From CAYUWG01 sp964448285 (GTDB taxonomy: Bacteria > Bacteroidota > Ignavibacteria > SZUA-365): a stretch of DNA of 64,000 nt. This document shows, one piece after another, positions 35,200 to 44,418 of this stretch (the first letter of the stretch is position 1; every line of letters begins with the position of its first letter). Both the position numbers and the translations under genes were made by a program. Location: positions 15,135 to 79,134 of the forward strand of contig CAYUWG010000012.1 in assembly GCA_964448285.1 (NCBI GenBank), in the 5' to 3' direction. Below the pieces are notes generated by a model, which made no database searches, was not told the origin of the DNA, and saw only the letters and a program-made list of their open reading frames with translations.

Positions 35200-36878
35200 C
35201 AACGCTCGTTTTAACCTGCTCATGTTACGCACAGGGAAACATCGATTGGGAAGAGTTATGGGTCCTTCCTCATCCTTCATCCACGAACGGTCCTTTTGGT
35301 TGGATGGCAGGTCAGCGCCAGTACACCGGCTTGGCTTATGATAAATGGCGTGACGTTGTCTATATCGTCAATCCCGCCATTTGTCAGCTTGGACAATCTG
35401 CATGGACTTGCCCGAAGATATGGATTCTCGATGCGATGACCGGTAAAATAAAAGCTTCGCTTGGACGCGGCCTGGACGGGAACGGAGGACAACTCCCTGT
35501 CCCGCCCGATACGATTCAGGGTTTTCCGAATCTCGGCTGGCCAAACCAAAGTTGGGGTAGTTTTGTCCAAGGGATTTATCCAATCTATAAGATCGACCTT
35601 GACGACGAGGGGAGAATCTTCGCCGGGAATCTCGTCAGTCCGATTTGGGGGACATGTTATCCCGGGCCTCCACCGAATTGCGACCCGATCTACCTGAACC
35701 AGGGACCCTATCGCGTCTTTCGATGGGTGACGCCAAGCTCGACACCTTTGTGCGTCTATGTTACGAGAGATTCGACACAGAACAGCATCGGGAGTGCGGA
35801 AAGCTCGGAGATGCCGTATCAACGTATCGGGGATGCATTCGAAGTCGTGGGCAAGCGCGTGGCGATTCCCAGAGACCCGACGAGGTATGCAGACAGCGTA
35901 AGGATATACGTCGGTGGCGGGAAGTTTACCGGTCAAACGCAACCGTCCTCGTCCATTTCCCTCATTGCCGCAGATCCTTCTGCGAATCCTCCGCATAACG
36001 GACAGAACCTTCCGTTACCGTACCGCGTCGCCAAGAACGTAATGAGCGAAGTAACCCTTGAAGTGGCGGGTATCACAGCAACCGGGATTTCCCTCCACGA
36101 TGACATCTGGGTCAAAGGTCCGAACATTCTCGCAAGTCTGATTCCGTCGAGTTCAACGCCGGTGCCGCCGCTGCGCACGTTGTCGGATGATCCGGTCGAA
36201 GGTACCGGTAAAGCCGGCCCGATTGCAGCGTTCACACTGACGGCGAGGTGGACCTATTATCCGGGGTCACCACCCACCCCTCCTTCGACGAAAAATTTTC
36301 TCATCTGTGCCGATGGAATTCCGTCAAATCCGAGCGATCCCCAGGCGCCGAACGATAACACGCGAGCACGGATCATAAATGTGAACAGTCCTGATTCCAT
36401 CTATAGGAACCCGACGCCTCATCTCGGTAGCAAAACCCTGCATAACAACAGCGGGGTATCGAATTACATCTCCGACGTGGACTATAAAATCGAGATCAAC
36501 CAGAGCAACGGCAGTTTTCACGTCATACTCTTTGTTCTCATGTCGAACAATGGCATTGCGGCTTACCGCTCAAGACTTCCGTCATATCTCCCAACGTCGG
36601 TGTCCATTGACGAGCACGCATCGGGGGTAGAGTTTCTCCCGATGACAACGGCCATCGGGTCTTCACCGACGGTATCATTCAGCTTGAAGGCTGGCGGTAA
36701 AGTCTCCATTAGGCTCTACTCGCTTTTGGGTGAGTATCTTGCCACGCTCGTCGATGGATGGATGCATGAAGGCGTGCATCACGTTCCCGTTGCGCGCTCG
36801 CTTCCATCCGGCGTGTATGTTGCCGTCGCCCAAACTGTGGATGCCACGGCGACACTGCGCTTCGTTGTGGTGAAATAG
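35172..36878 (+). CDS. Secreted protein with T9SS C-terminal sorting domain
   Basis: 568 residues from ATG 35172. The signal peptide (IFIATLVLTCSCYAQG) is followed by about 460 residues I cannot place. They are rich in Pro, Ser and Asn and include propeller-like fragments (YTGLAYDKWRDVVYIVNP, IYKIDLDDEGRIFAGN). The last 80 residues (VSFSLKAGGKVSIRLYSLLG, LPSGVYVAVAQTVDATATLR) form a T9SS sorting domain, so it is exported to the surface. It ends 16 bp from the convergent EVE-nuclease gene. Its 5' end is shared with the decayed copy at 33554, which suggests modular exchange of leaders between neighbouring T9SS cargo genes. Confidence 0.8.
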   Translation: MKKHCTIFIATLVLTCSCYAQGNIDWEELWVLPHPSSTNGPFGWMAGQRQYTGLAYDKWRDVVYIVNPAICQLGQSAWTCPKIWILDAMTGKIKASLGRGLDGNGGQLPVPPDTIQGFPNLGWPNQSWGSFVQGIYPIYKIDLDDEGRIFAGNLVSPIWGTCYPGPPPNCDPIYLNQGPYRVFRWVTPSSTPLCVYVTRDSTQNSIGSAESSEMPYQRIGDAFEVVGKRVAIPRDPTRYADSVRIYVGGGKFTGQTQPSSSISLIAADPSANPPHNGQNLPLPYRVAKNVMSEVTLEVAGITATGISLHDDIWVKGPNILASLIPSSSTPVPPLRTLSDDPVEGTGKAGPIAAFTLTARWTYYPGSPPTPPSTKNFLICADGIPSNPSDPQAPNDNTRARIINVNSPDSIYRNPTPHLGSKTLHNNSGVSNYISDVDYKIEINQSNGSFHVILFVLMSNNGIAAYRSRLPSYLPTSVSIDEHASGVEFLPMTTAIGSSPTVSFSLKAGGKVSIRLYSLLGEYLATLVDGWMHEGVHHVPVARSLPSGVYVAVAQTVDATATLRFVVVK

Positions 36879-36894
36879 GCGGGTTGAAATCTAT

Positions 36895-37833
36895 TTAATG
36901 CGAATTAACCAAAGCTATATCGGCTTCTGACGGCTCTATGCATTGAATCCCATTGCTGTCGCAACACTCTCGAACAGTTCTGTCAATCTTCTTTGCAAAA
37001 AGAATAGCTCTAACCTCAGCGAGTGTCACATTCGACTCAAACGCCTGAAGCGCTCTATATTTCACGCACTGCTCAGCGCCGATGTAATTGTCCTTCTCGC
37101 ATTCTGGTTCAACTTCGACAACGATGCAGCGCCCATGGGAATCACGAAGCAAAACATCAACCCTGTCTCCTGTGCTGAAGGAATGCTCTTTCTCCACAAG
37201 AACGATTCCTTCCTCACCTATTATCTCGCTCGGTGAAGATGCAATAAGATTCTTTAAGGCTTTATGTAGCTCTCCTTCACCACCGGAGCCGAATTGTACG
37301 CTTCTGTGTTGACGCATTTCACGATTCACTTTTGAATTCGATTCCTCGACAAAGAGCTTGTGGATTTCATCGAACTGTTCTTTCGTGATTTCCTTGGTAC
37401 CGGACTTGGCCTCACCGAATCCCCGGTAATTGAAGTTTGATTTATAACCAAGGATTCGATTGAGCTGCACTCTTGAAACGAAACCATTTGAGTTTATCGA
37501 TTCCGTATTCGCACCATATCTCCACCAGATAGTTGTGTGATTGGTATATTCTTCCGGAGGTTCCTGCCGCTCAATGATCCCTGTTTTAGCCTTAACCAAA
37601 GCGATGACTCCTTCGCGACCCTTGACGCGTACGTGTTTCTTTTCTGTTCCATCCGGAAAACGCTCGATGATGGACCGACCTGACCGCGACTGATAAATGA
37701 ATATCAAATCACCTTCATTGAAGCGAGGATAGATCTTTTCATACCTATCTATAGGAAGGTACACGCCACTTGGCTGGTAATTCTGTGCCTTATTCTTGGG
37801 GGGAGGCCAATGTGTTGTAAGCCAGTATCGCAT
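36895..37833 (-). CDS. EVE domain fused to NucS-like (DUF91) nuclease
   Basis: 312 residues. Residues 1 to about 135 form an EVE/PUA-like domain (MRYWLTTHWPP, GVYLPIDRYEKIYPRFNEGD, WWRYG). Such domains bind modified bases. From about 185 to 300 comes a PD-(D/E)xK fold of the DUF91/NucS type: Glu188 in GEGELHKAL, Asp226 in RVDVLL, Glu240 in VVVEVEPE and the Q255-x3-Y259 element in AEQCVKYRA. The usual E-x-K is E-x-E here. A modification-dependent DNA endonuclease (type IV restriction-like) is the likely job; this is inferred from the fold pair. AGGTGA precedes the ATG, and the gene follows a small unknown gene by 11 bp on the same strand as an ORF6N gene. Confidence 0.78.
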   Translation of the reverse strand: MRYWLTTHWPPPKNKAQNYQPSGVYLPIDRYEKIYPRFNEGDLIFIYQSRSGRSIIERFPDGTEKKHVRVKGREGVIALVKAKTGIIERQEPPEEYTNHTTIWWRYGANTESINSNGFVSRVQLNRILGYKSNFNYRGFGEAKSGTKEITKEQFDEIHKLFVEESNSKVNREMRQHRSVQFGSGGEGELHKALKNLIASSPSEIIGEEGIVLVEKEHSFSTGDRVDVLLRDSHGRCIVVEVEPECEKDNYIGAEQCVKYRALQAFESNVTLAEVRAILFAKKIDRTVRECCDSNGIQCIEPSEADIALVNSH

Positions 37834-37844
37834 GCTGTATTCAC

Positions 37845-38147
37845 CTATTTCCTTATAAAACTAATCTGTTGTACAGATATTTGAATACTATCGGTGCTGG
37901 TACGCAATAAATCGAACAGCAACGTGTCCTTTCCGTAAAGGAAGGCAAGATTTGTTAATGCTATTGGGATAGACCACCGAGGTTCATCAACAATGAAGTC
38001 GAATACCGTTCTTCCGAGTCGTTTTTGAGTTATCTTAGAATTTGAAGGATCCCGAGTTTTCATTTTTGCCATTATGCTATCCGAATAGTCTTGAGTTATA
38101 GATTTACACTCGTTTCTTTCGAGTTCGATATGGCGTTGTGGGTTCAT
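37845..38147 (-). CDS. Small hypothetical protein between ORF6N and EVE-nuclease genes
   Basis: Up to 100 residues (ATG 38147; ATG 38072 gives 75). No signal peptide and no family that I recognise. A short stretch, KRLGRTVFDFIVDEPRWS, resembles TQRIGFIVDEPTTPY at the end of the upstream ORF6N protein, so a duplicated tail is possible. It overlaps the ORF6N gene by 44 bp if started at 38147, and its stop lies 11 bp before the nuclease start. Confidence 0.4.
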   Translation of the reverse strand: MNPQRHIELERNECKSITQDYSDSIMAKMKTRDPSNSKITQKRLGRTVFDFIVDEPRWSIPIALTNLAFLYGKDTLLFDLLRTSTDSIQISVQQISFIRK

Positions 38148-38670
38148 CCACGATGAAACCGATTCGTTGTGTTGGGCGCACTGGCGGAACTTCGGTCAAT
38201 TGTCGAATGGCTTGAACGATCGAAATGATATCTGCATCATGGCGGGCAATCTTCCGCTCAAGGTCGGCGAGTTTGCGGAAGAGGGTCTCGTTCGTTGTGA
38301 GTAATTCCCTCAGCCGAACGAATGCCCGAATGACATAGATGCTCGTGTCCACCGCCTTTTGGGAGTTGAGAACGCTGGCCAGCATCAATGCTCCATGTTC
38401 GGTAAAAGCGTTGGGAAGAGAGGAAGAGTGCTTGAGTCGTTTGAACCGGTCACAATTTGTGACCAGTTCAATCTTTTCTCTTTCGTTGAGCGAGAACATG
38501 AAATCCTCTGGGAAACGACCGGAATTCCGCTTCACAGCCTGATTGAGCGCCTTTGTCTGCACATCGTACAGCCGCCCGAGATCGGAATCTATGAGAACTC
38601 GCTTTTCCCTGATGAGAAGAATGAGATTTGCAATACCCTCGACGGGATGGATTGTGGTACTCTTTTTCAC
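38104..38670 (-). CDS. ORF6N domain protein (KilA-N-related DNA binding)
   Basis: 188 residues from a GTG at 38670, preceded by GGAGGAAG with good spacing. The ORF6N domain fills the first half (LILLIREKRVLIDSDLGRLY, ALNQAVKRNSGRFPEDFMF, FTEHGALMLASVLNS). The second half is a coiled coil (LLTTNETLFRKLADLERKIA) with a basic tail. ORF6N proteins come from phages and are frequent, often duplicated, in Bacteroidota accessory regions. It lies upstream of the small unknown gene and the EVE-nuclease gene on one strand. Confidence 0.9.
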   Translation of the reverse strand: MKKSTTIHPVEGIANLILLIREKRVLIDSDLGRLYDVQTKALNQAVKRNSGRFPEDFMFSLNEREKIELVTNCDRFKRLKHSSSLPNAFTEHGALMLASVLNSQKAVDTSIYVIRAFVRLRELLTTNETLFRKLADLERKIARHDADIISIVQAIRQLTEVPPVRPTQRIGFIVDEPTTPYRTRKKRV

Positions 38671-38953
38671 TTTTCTTCCTCCGTCGATGTCTGAACCGTG
38701 ATTTCAGGGAGAACGGATTCACAGGGTTGTCCTTCCTGTTCAAGCTTTGATCGTTGCTTTTCATCTTGTTCATCCAGCAAATCATTTGAAGTGTGTCTCA
38801 ATGGAATCCTCTTTGAGAGTGCAATAATCTTCGTTGAAACATGGTGATTATTACTTCACTGCACAAGCTTCTTCTTTTCCCAAACCGCAACTCGTAGATT
38901 CATGGTGCGATGTGACGTTTTTCTTCGTCACGTGTCTCTGAAATGATCACCGT
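38671..38953. other. Intergenic region between divergent ORF6N and TonB-receptor genes
   Basis: No gene is supported here. A 6-bp inverted repeat GTGACG/CGTCAC with an 8-base loop lies at 38912-38931, 22 bases before the receptor start, and could be an operator or leader hairpin. The part next to the ORF6N gene is low-complexity sequence (AACCCTGTGAATCCG on the minus strand) of a kind often found beside ORF6N genes. Confidence 0.5.
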
Positions 38954-41182
38954 ATGAAAGCCACCTTCCCCGTTATCGCATTTTTTCTTCCTCTACTCTG
39001 CATCGCGCAGCAGGTCACCGTGCACGGCCTCGTTATCGACGTGAACACGCGCAAATCGATCCCGGATGTATCCATCAGCATCAAAGGAACGACGCTCGGC
39101 ACAACCTCGTCCTCCATCGGTCGCTTCACGTTGATCGTCGAAAATCAATCCGATTCGGCGGTGGTTCTCGTGCAGCACGTTGCCTATGAAAGGAAAGAAA
39201 TTCCGTGGCTCGCCTTTCGCACAACCGCCGAGATTGCATTGCAGCCGCGCATCATCCCCATGCAGGCGACCGAGATAGAGGGGCGAAGGACCGTCGGCAT
39301 AGAAGCCGCTCGCGATATCCCGTCGTCGGTGTCGGTGCTCGATGCAGGGCAGGTGGTCATGCGCGGATATGCAGACGCCGGCGAGTTGCTGCGCGTCGAT
39401 CACAGCGTGCAAATCGATGAGCGGCTCTCCGGCCAGAAGCTGATGTCCATCCGGGGCGGCAACACGGACGAAGTGCTGATCCTCTACAACGGCGTGCGAC
39501 TCAACAGCACGTTCGACAATGTCTTCGATCTCTCGCTGCTCGATCTTTCGGACATCGAGCGCGTGGAGCTGATCAAAGGAAGCAACACGACGTTGTTTGG
39601 CTCAGAGGCGTTTTCCGGCGTCGTGAACGTCATCCCGCGCGTCGAGCGAGATTACACTGCGCGCTTTCACCAGCAGTTCGGCACGTATGATTCGGGTATT
39701 TGGGGATTGCAACTCCATCGTGGTTTTGGAAGGATGAAAGCGTCGTATGCCGTGCGCAGCGGTGGGATGAAGAGGACGTTCATCGATGCACCGGAAGCGC
39801 CGCTTACCAACACTTCCGTGCATCACACCGCCTACGTCGTGCATCCCTTCGAAGCGAAGCGAGACGCCGCCGCCCCGACACTCTCCGCGCTTGCGCGCGT
39901 CAGTACAAATCGCTCCGAAAATCCCCGCGATATGGAACAACTTCAGTCAGAAAACTTCAGCGGAACGCTCACGCTCCAAGGACCTCTCGGTTGGTTCGAA
40001 GATGCACATCTCTCCGCGGCGATCTCGTCACTTTCGGATGACCAAACACTCGCCGCTTCGAACAGCTCTCTCCATCGCATCATCGATGAGGAGACATTTC
40101 AGGGCCACGCGCAAAACGCCTGGCAGGCGGACGATTTCGAGTTCGTCGCTTCGTATCGCGTAGGCATTTCATCTCTGGATTTTTCTGACGTTCGCACGAA
40201 TGTCTTTCAACAGCGCATCGGATTGGAATCGGCGACGCTCACGCGCACGCATCACGGGTTTGCACTCCTCGGCACGCTGCATGGCGAAACCGGTTCGTCG
40301 TTCCTTCACACCTTCGACATCAATCTCGGAGTCCGTCACGACATCGCATCCGACAGGCAACGCGACGTGCAGCTTCGCTCCGATGATTCGAACGCCGGGT
40401 TCTTTTCGCCTGCAACGTGGAGTGAAACCTCCTTCAAGTTTGCAATCGAAATCATCGGTCTGAGCGAGGACATGCTTCTGAAAGCGTTCCTCTCTTATGG
40501 CGACAACGTGAAATTCCCGACGCTCCTCCAGCAGATCAGCCAACCGCTCGCGCTGCAACTGACAACGCCATCGCGGACGACGCTCGGTCCTGAGTTCAAC
40601 AACAGCGTGGAGGTGAATGCATCGCTGACCGGCATTCTCGTGCAAAGCGCGATCGATGGCTGGACTTTGAGTGGGAGTTTCTTCCAGAATACTTACGACG
40701 ACAAGATCAGAATGCTCAGCACCCCCGGTGTCCCCGTGCTCTTTTACGACGTCGTCCCGACAGCACAAATCTCCGGCTTCGAATTCAAAGCGACGGCATA
40801 TTTCTTTCGCAAGAAAGTCGCCGTGGACGTAGGGATGTCACGGTACTTCATCAGCGAGCAGTCCGCGTTTCCATTCAAGTCCGATTCGAAGCGCACGATC
40901 AGCCTCAGCATCGATCACAACGGATATGCGCTGCATCTGCTTGCCTTTTCAGAAGGCGAGCAAATAGGACTCGTGCGGCTGCAGAGCGGAGCATTCGTCG
41001 AAAGTCGATTGCCGGAGTTCAACGATATGGATCTCTACTTCGCGAAGTCATTTCCCATCGGGAAATTCAAGCTTCACATTGGAACGAGCCTGCGGAATAT
41101 CCTTACCGACGACAAGACGGAACTCTCCGGATTGACGCTGCGCGACAGGCGCTACACCTTGACATTCGGCGCGGAGTATTGA
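38954..41182 (+). CDS. TonB-dependent outer-membrane receptor
   Basis: 742 residues. Signal peptide (TFPVIAFFLPLLCIAQ), then a CarboxypepD_reg-like domain (VHGLVIDVNTRKSIPDVSIS, SIGRFTLIVENQSD), then a plug (DIPSSVSVLDAGQVVMRGYA, SIRGGNTDEVLILYNGVRLN, RVELIKGSNTTLFGSEAFSG) and a barrel of about 500 residues. The size suggests a siderophore- or vitamin-type receptor rather than a SusC polysaccharide receptor; the substrate is unknown. A lipoprotein gene follows after 3 bp, so the two form an operon. Confidence 0.93.
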   Translation: MKATFPVIAFFLPLLCIAQQVTVHGLVIDVNTRKSIPDVSISIKGTTLGTTSSSIGRFTLIVENQSDSAVVLVQHVAYERKEIPWLAFRTTAEIALQPRIIPMQATEIEGRRTVGIEAARDIPSSVSVLDAGQVVMRGYADAGELLRVDHSVQIDERLSGQKLMSIRGGNTDEVLILYNGVRLNSTFDNVFDLSLLDLSDIERVELIKGSNTTLFGSEAFSGVVNVIPRVERDYTARFHQQFGTYDSGIWGLQLHRGFGRMKASYAVRSGGMKRTFIDAPEAPLTNTSVHHTAYVVHPFEAKRDAAAPTLSALARVSTNRSENPRDMEQLQSENFSGTLTLQGPLGWFEDAHLSAAISSLSDDQTLAASNSSLHRIIDEETFQGHAQNAWQADDFEFVASYRVGISSLDFSDVRTNVFQQRIGLESATLTRTHHGFALLGTLHGETGSSFLHTFDINLGVRHDIASDRQRDVQLRSDDSNAGFFSPATWSETSFKFAIEIIGLSEDMLLKAFLSYGDNVKFPTLLQQISQPLALQLTTPSRTTLGPEFNNSVEVNASLTGILVQSAIDGWTLSGSFFQNTYDDKIRMLSTPGVPVLFYDVVPTAQISGFEFKATAYFFRKKVAVDVGMSRYFISEQSAFPFKSDSKRTISLSIDHNGYALHLLAFSEGEQIGLVRLQSGAFVESRLPEFNDMDLYFAKSFPIGKFKLHIGTSLRNILTDDKTELSGLTLRDRRYTLTFGAEY

Positions 41183-41185
41183 ACC

Positions 41186-42037
41186 ATGTCCATCACCCGA
41201 TCACTCAGCTTGTTCGCGTTGCTTCTCATCATCGGCTGTCGGGAAAACCCGTTAGATAGCGAATCCGACGTCATCACGCCTCCTCGCACGTTGAAAGGCG
41301 AAGTGCGAATCCGCGAACAGGCCGATCACGCCGGCGCGTACGTGTGGTTGGAGTCATTCAATCTCGGCACAGCAACCAAAGCGGACGGGTCATTTTCGAT
41401 ATCGCTTCCGTCACCGTCTGCACAAGGGACGCCGGGCGGCGTTACCGGCGCCTTCCAACTCTACTACTACATCGGAAACTATCGCCTCGACGACTCGCGC
41501 ATCGCGACGCTCAACGGGCAGTTCGTTTTACCGAACAACGAGTTCGATAAGAACGGCAAGCTGTTCAGCCCGCGGGAATTGCGGCAGATGTTCGCCATTC
41601 AAACCGAGGTCGGGAAAAATTCTATTAGTTCGAGCCGCAACGAACTTCTCAACGTCGTCGTCGATCTTTGGTCCATCGATGCCGGAGTGGTGAAAGTTTT
41701 CTATCCAAGGCGCGTCGGCAATACGGAAGGCCCGCTGCTCTTCCATCATATCGAATCCGGTGACGTCACGATTCTCTCTTCCGTTGTCGGCGGTACATCG
41801 ATGACGGACTACGTCGATGTCGGTGCGAAAGGGATCGTTTCACGCGTCATGCTCGTGACCGTTCCGGCAAATACCTTGAAGCCCGGCGTCTATGAAATCA
41901 TACCGTATCTTCTCTACAATGAACAGACGATCCCGCCCGCTTTGTTTTCGAGCTTGGGAAAGCACGTCCTCGAACTTCACCCTGAATATATTCGCATTCC
42001 ATTCAAGCGCATCGGTGGAAGGCTGGTTGTTGAGTGA
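41186..42037 (+). CDS. Lipoprotein partner of the TonB receptor
   Basis: 283 residues with a lipobox (LFALLLIIGCRENP). Residues 40-90 look like a carboxypeptidase-regulatory-like sandwich (LKGEVRIREQADHAGAYVWL, LGTATKADGSFSISL). The rest matches no family I know. It starts 3 bp after the receptor stop and almost certainly acts with it at the outer membrane, for example in ligand capture. Confidence 0.75.
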   Translation: MSITRSLSLFALLLIIGCRENPLDSESDVITPPRTLKGEVRIREQADHAGAYVWLESFNLGTATKADGSFSISLPSPSAQGTPGGVTGAFQLYYYIGNYRLDDSRIATLNGQFVLPNNEFDKNGKLFSPRELRQMFAIQTEVGKNSISSSRNELLNVVVDLWSIDAGVVKVFYPRRVGNTEGPLLFHHIESGDVTILSSVVGGTSMTDYVDVGAKGIVSRVMLVTVPANTLKPGVYEIIPYLLYNEQTIPPALFSSLGKHVLELHPEYIRIPFKRIGGRLVVE

Positions 42038-42040
42038 GTG

Positions 42041-42089
42041 GAGGAGTTAAGAGGTAAAGAAGTGAAGAGGTAAAGGAGTTAAGAGGTAA
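42041..42089. repeat. Purine-rich degenerate repeat, left flank of the S15 hydrolase gene
   Basis: Tandem variants of GAGTTAAGAGGTAAAG and GAAGTGAAGAGGTAAAG. The complement of the same motif occurs at 44301-44338, so the hydrolase gene is bracketed by an imperfect inverted repeat. Confidence 0.65.
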
Positions 42090-42224
42090 TGTGCGCGATA
42101 TTTCACGGTTCGAGTACGGTCCCTTTACAAGAAATGTAAGGCAGCCTCTTCCGGGTTTTCAGCACGACAGGGGAAATTCAGGTTTGACAATCGCAGACAA
42201 TTTTATACAAAGGAGGATATTGGT

Positions 42225-44138
42225 TTGAGAACGGTTAGAAGCATTGTTTTGATTCTTGTATGGTGTATGGCAACACCGCTGTGGAATCAGCAGCAGCGAT
42301 ATACTCCTATCGATATTCCGGTACGCGATGGAAAGACACTTGCGGCTGATGCATACTATAACAGTTCGAGTATCGCTAAACCGGTGATACTCATCCAGAC
42401 GCCGTATAACAAAAATCTCTACCGCATTGCGTTGAGTCTTCCTCCGCAGGCGGGCGGTTCCTTCCCTTACGATAGTGCGAACTATCATTATGTCATTCTC
42501 GATTGGAGGGGCTTCTATGGTTCAACCGGGGCCGCAGTAGCCGGGTATGACCGAGGCCTCGATGGATACGACGCGGTCGAATGGATCGCACAACAACCGT
42601 GGTGCAATGGAAAGATTGGAACATGGGGCCCTTCGGCTTTGGGTTTGATTCAATTCCAAACGGCTCGACACAAGCCGCCGCATCTCGTTTGCTCTGTTCC
42701 GGTTGTGAAAGATTTCAAGAACAAATACACGGACTATTACTATGGTGGTGCGCTGCGTGAGGAGCACGTCGAATCACTCGAAAAGTTGGGCTTCACATCG
42801 AAGGCGCTGATCACCGCAGCACCGACGTATTCCCTCGTTTGGAAAACCATCGAGCGCAACAGCGATTATCCCGACGAAATTTCCATTCCGATGCTGCTCA
42901 TCGGCGGATGGTTCGATCATTATCCCGACGACGTCATGAGAGCGTTTCAGGATTTGCGGGAGAGGAGCGATGCGAACGTGCGCTCTCAGCATCGGCTGAT
43001 CATGGGTCCGTGGGAACACTCGCGCGTGGGACTGTCGCAACAGGGCGAGCTTGAGTACCCGGCAGCGAATGGTGTGGCTGAAACGGAAGCGCTGCGGTTC
43101 TTCGATTTTCATCTTCGTGGAATCGAAAACGGATGGACCGCCTCTCCACCAATCCGGTATTATGAGCTTGGCGGCGACCAGTGGAAGACGGCGAATACAT
43201 GGAGCGAAGTCGGGCGAAATCAGGTCGCGCTGTACTTGGATAATGGCAAGCTGACGACAATCCAGCCGGGTGTGAGCGACGAGAAATCCGTCATCATCTA
43301 TGATCCTCGCGATCCTTCGCCTTCTTATGGCGGTGCGCGATTCAATCCATTCAACCCGAGCGTGAAGGTCGGTCCGTTGGATATTCGTCAGGTTGTCGAA
43401 TCACGCAGCGACGCACTCGTTTTTACTTCGGACCCGGCGATAGAAAGTATTCGCATAGCAGGCAGCGTGACAGTCAAACTCTGGGTTTCTTCCGATAGAA
43501 CGGATACCGATTTCAGCGTTCGCCTCTGTGACGTCTATCCGGATGGCCGTTCTATGATCATGACGGACGGCATCGAACGGATGCGCTTTCGGAACACGAC
43601 GGAGCGGGAGGAATTGCTCACACCGGGTTCGATCTATCCCGTTTCCATCGAGCTACAGAACCTCGCTTTAACCATCGAGCAAGGTCATCGACTGCGCATC
43701 GTGATCAGCGCGTCGGACTGGCCGCGCTTCGACCGCAATCTCAACAATGGCGGACCGATGTACACCGCAGGCGATACGCTCATCGCGACGAATACGGTAT
43801 ATCATAATGGTACGTACCCCTCTCATGTCGTCATTCAAACCGATGCACCGACGCTCATAGTCTGTTATTCGGATGAACTGCGCTTTGAGATAGATCGCAG
43901 TTTTCCGAATCCTGCAGCGAATGAAGTGATGATGCAATTCACGATTCCTCAAAGCGCTTTCGTCGCAATCGAAGTCGTCGATATCCTCGGGAGAAGGTAT
44001 GAGCACTCGGTAGAATCATTCCCCGCTGGAAAACACATCCACACATTGCGCATTTCGGACCTGCTCCCGGGAGTGTATTTCTTTCGCATAACGGCAAATG
44101 GGAAGTCGCTCACGAGGCCGTTTCTTATTGCTCGATAG
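42225..44138 (+). CDS. S15/CocE-type hydrolase (X-Pro dipeptidyl-peptidase family) with T9SS sorting domain
   Basis: 637 residues from a TTG at 42225, with an unusually good AAAGGAGG eight bases before it. Signal peptide at the N-terminus (SIVLILVWCMATPLW), then an alpha/beta hydrolase (PVILIQTPYNKN, VILDWRGFYGSTGAAV) with nucleophile Ser137 in TWGPSALG. Asp is likely in GGWFDHYPDD and His in GPWEHSRVG. The C-terminal jelly-roll (DFSVRLCDVYPDGRSMIMTD) is the X-Pro_DAP domain. The last 70 residues (RSFPNPAANEVMMQFTIP, LLPGVYFFRITANGKS) are a T9SS domain, so it is surface or extracellular. It cleaves peptides or esters; the substrate is not clear. It stands alone between repeats. Confidence 0.9.
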   Translation: MRTVRSIVLILVWCMATPLWNQQQRYTPIDIPVRDGKTLAADAYYNSSSIAKPVILIQTPYNKNLYRIALSLPPQAGGSFPYDSANYHYVILDWRGFYGSTGAAVAGYDRGLDGYDAVEWIAQQPWCNGKIGTWGPSALGLIQFQTARHKPPHLVCSVPVVKDFKNKYTDYYYGGALREEHVESLEKLGFTSKALITAAPTYSLVWKTIERNSDYPDEISIPMLLIGGWFDHYPDDVMRAFQDLRERSDANVRSQHRLIMGPWEHSRVGLSQQGELEYPAANGVAETEALRFFDFHLRGIENGWTASPPIRYYELGGDQWKTANTWSEVGRNQVALYLDNGKLTTIQPGVSDEKSVIIYDPRDPSPSYGGARFNPFNPSVKVGPLDIRQVVESRSDALVFTSDPAIESIRIAGSVTVKLWVSSDRTDTDFSVRLCDVYPDGRSMIMTDGIERMRFRNTTEREELLTPGSIYPVSIELQNLALTIEQGHRLRIVISASDWPRFDRNLNNGGPMYTAGDTLIATNTVYHNGTYPSHVVIQTDAPTLIVCYSDELRFEIDRSFPNPAANEVMMQFTIPQSAFVAIEVVDILGRRYEHSVESFPAGKHIHTLRISDLLPGVYFFRITANGKSLTRPFLIAR

Positions 44139-44168
44139 AAGTGGATATCACCGGTTCTTGGTACTACA

Positions 44169-44251
44169 ATTCCGGAACCGGAATCTCAGCGGGTTCGAAG
44201 GATCCTTCGTTGTGCGTAAACGGGTTCAGTCCCCGTTTCCGCATCCCGCTG
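44169..44251. repeat. Cluster of palindromes with three-way-junction potential
   Basis: ATTCCGG-AA-CCGGAAT (44169-44184) is followed by an outer stem CAGCGGG (44187-44193) pairing with CCCGCTG (44245-44251). Inside lie a perfect 14-bp palindrome CGAAGGATCCTTCG (44196-44209) and a stem AAACGGG/CCCGTTT (44218-44224 with 44232-44238). No T tract follows, so a simple terminator is unlikely. It lies 31 bases after the hydrolase stop. Confidence 0.6.
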
Positions 44252-44300
44252 GAGACCACGAAGCTAATGAGAAACGTTCAATGCATTGAGAGCTAACCTG

Positions 44301-44338
44301 TCCTTTACCTCTTTACCTCTTTACCCCTTCACTTCTCC
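44301..44338. repeat. Pyrimidine-rich degenerate repeat, right flank of the S15 hydrolase gene
   Basis: Repeats of CTTTACCT ending in CCCTTCACTTCTCC. It is an approximate reverse complement of 42041-42089. The rest of the 44252-44418 gap shows no gene. Confidence 0.65.
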
Positions 44339-44418
44339 ATGCAGCTTAGTTTGGGAGAATGACGTTCGTAGGGCTAATTTCTCCGCGCATGTTCTCTCAT
44401 CGAAACAAAAGGACCATC

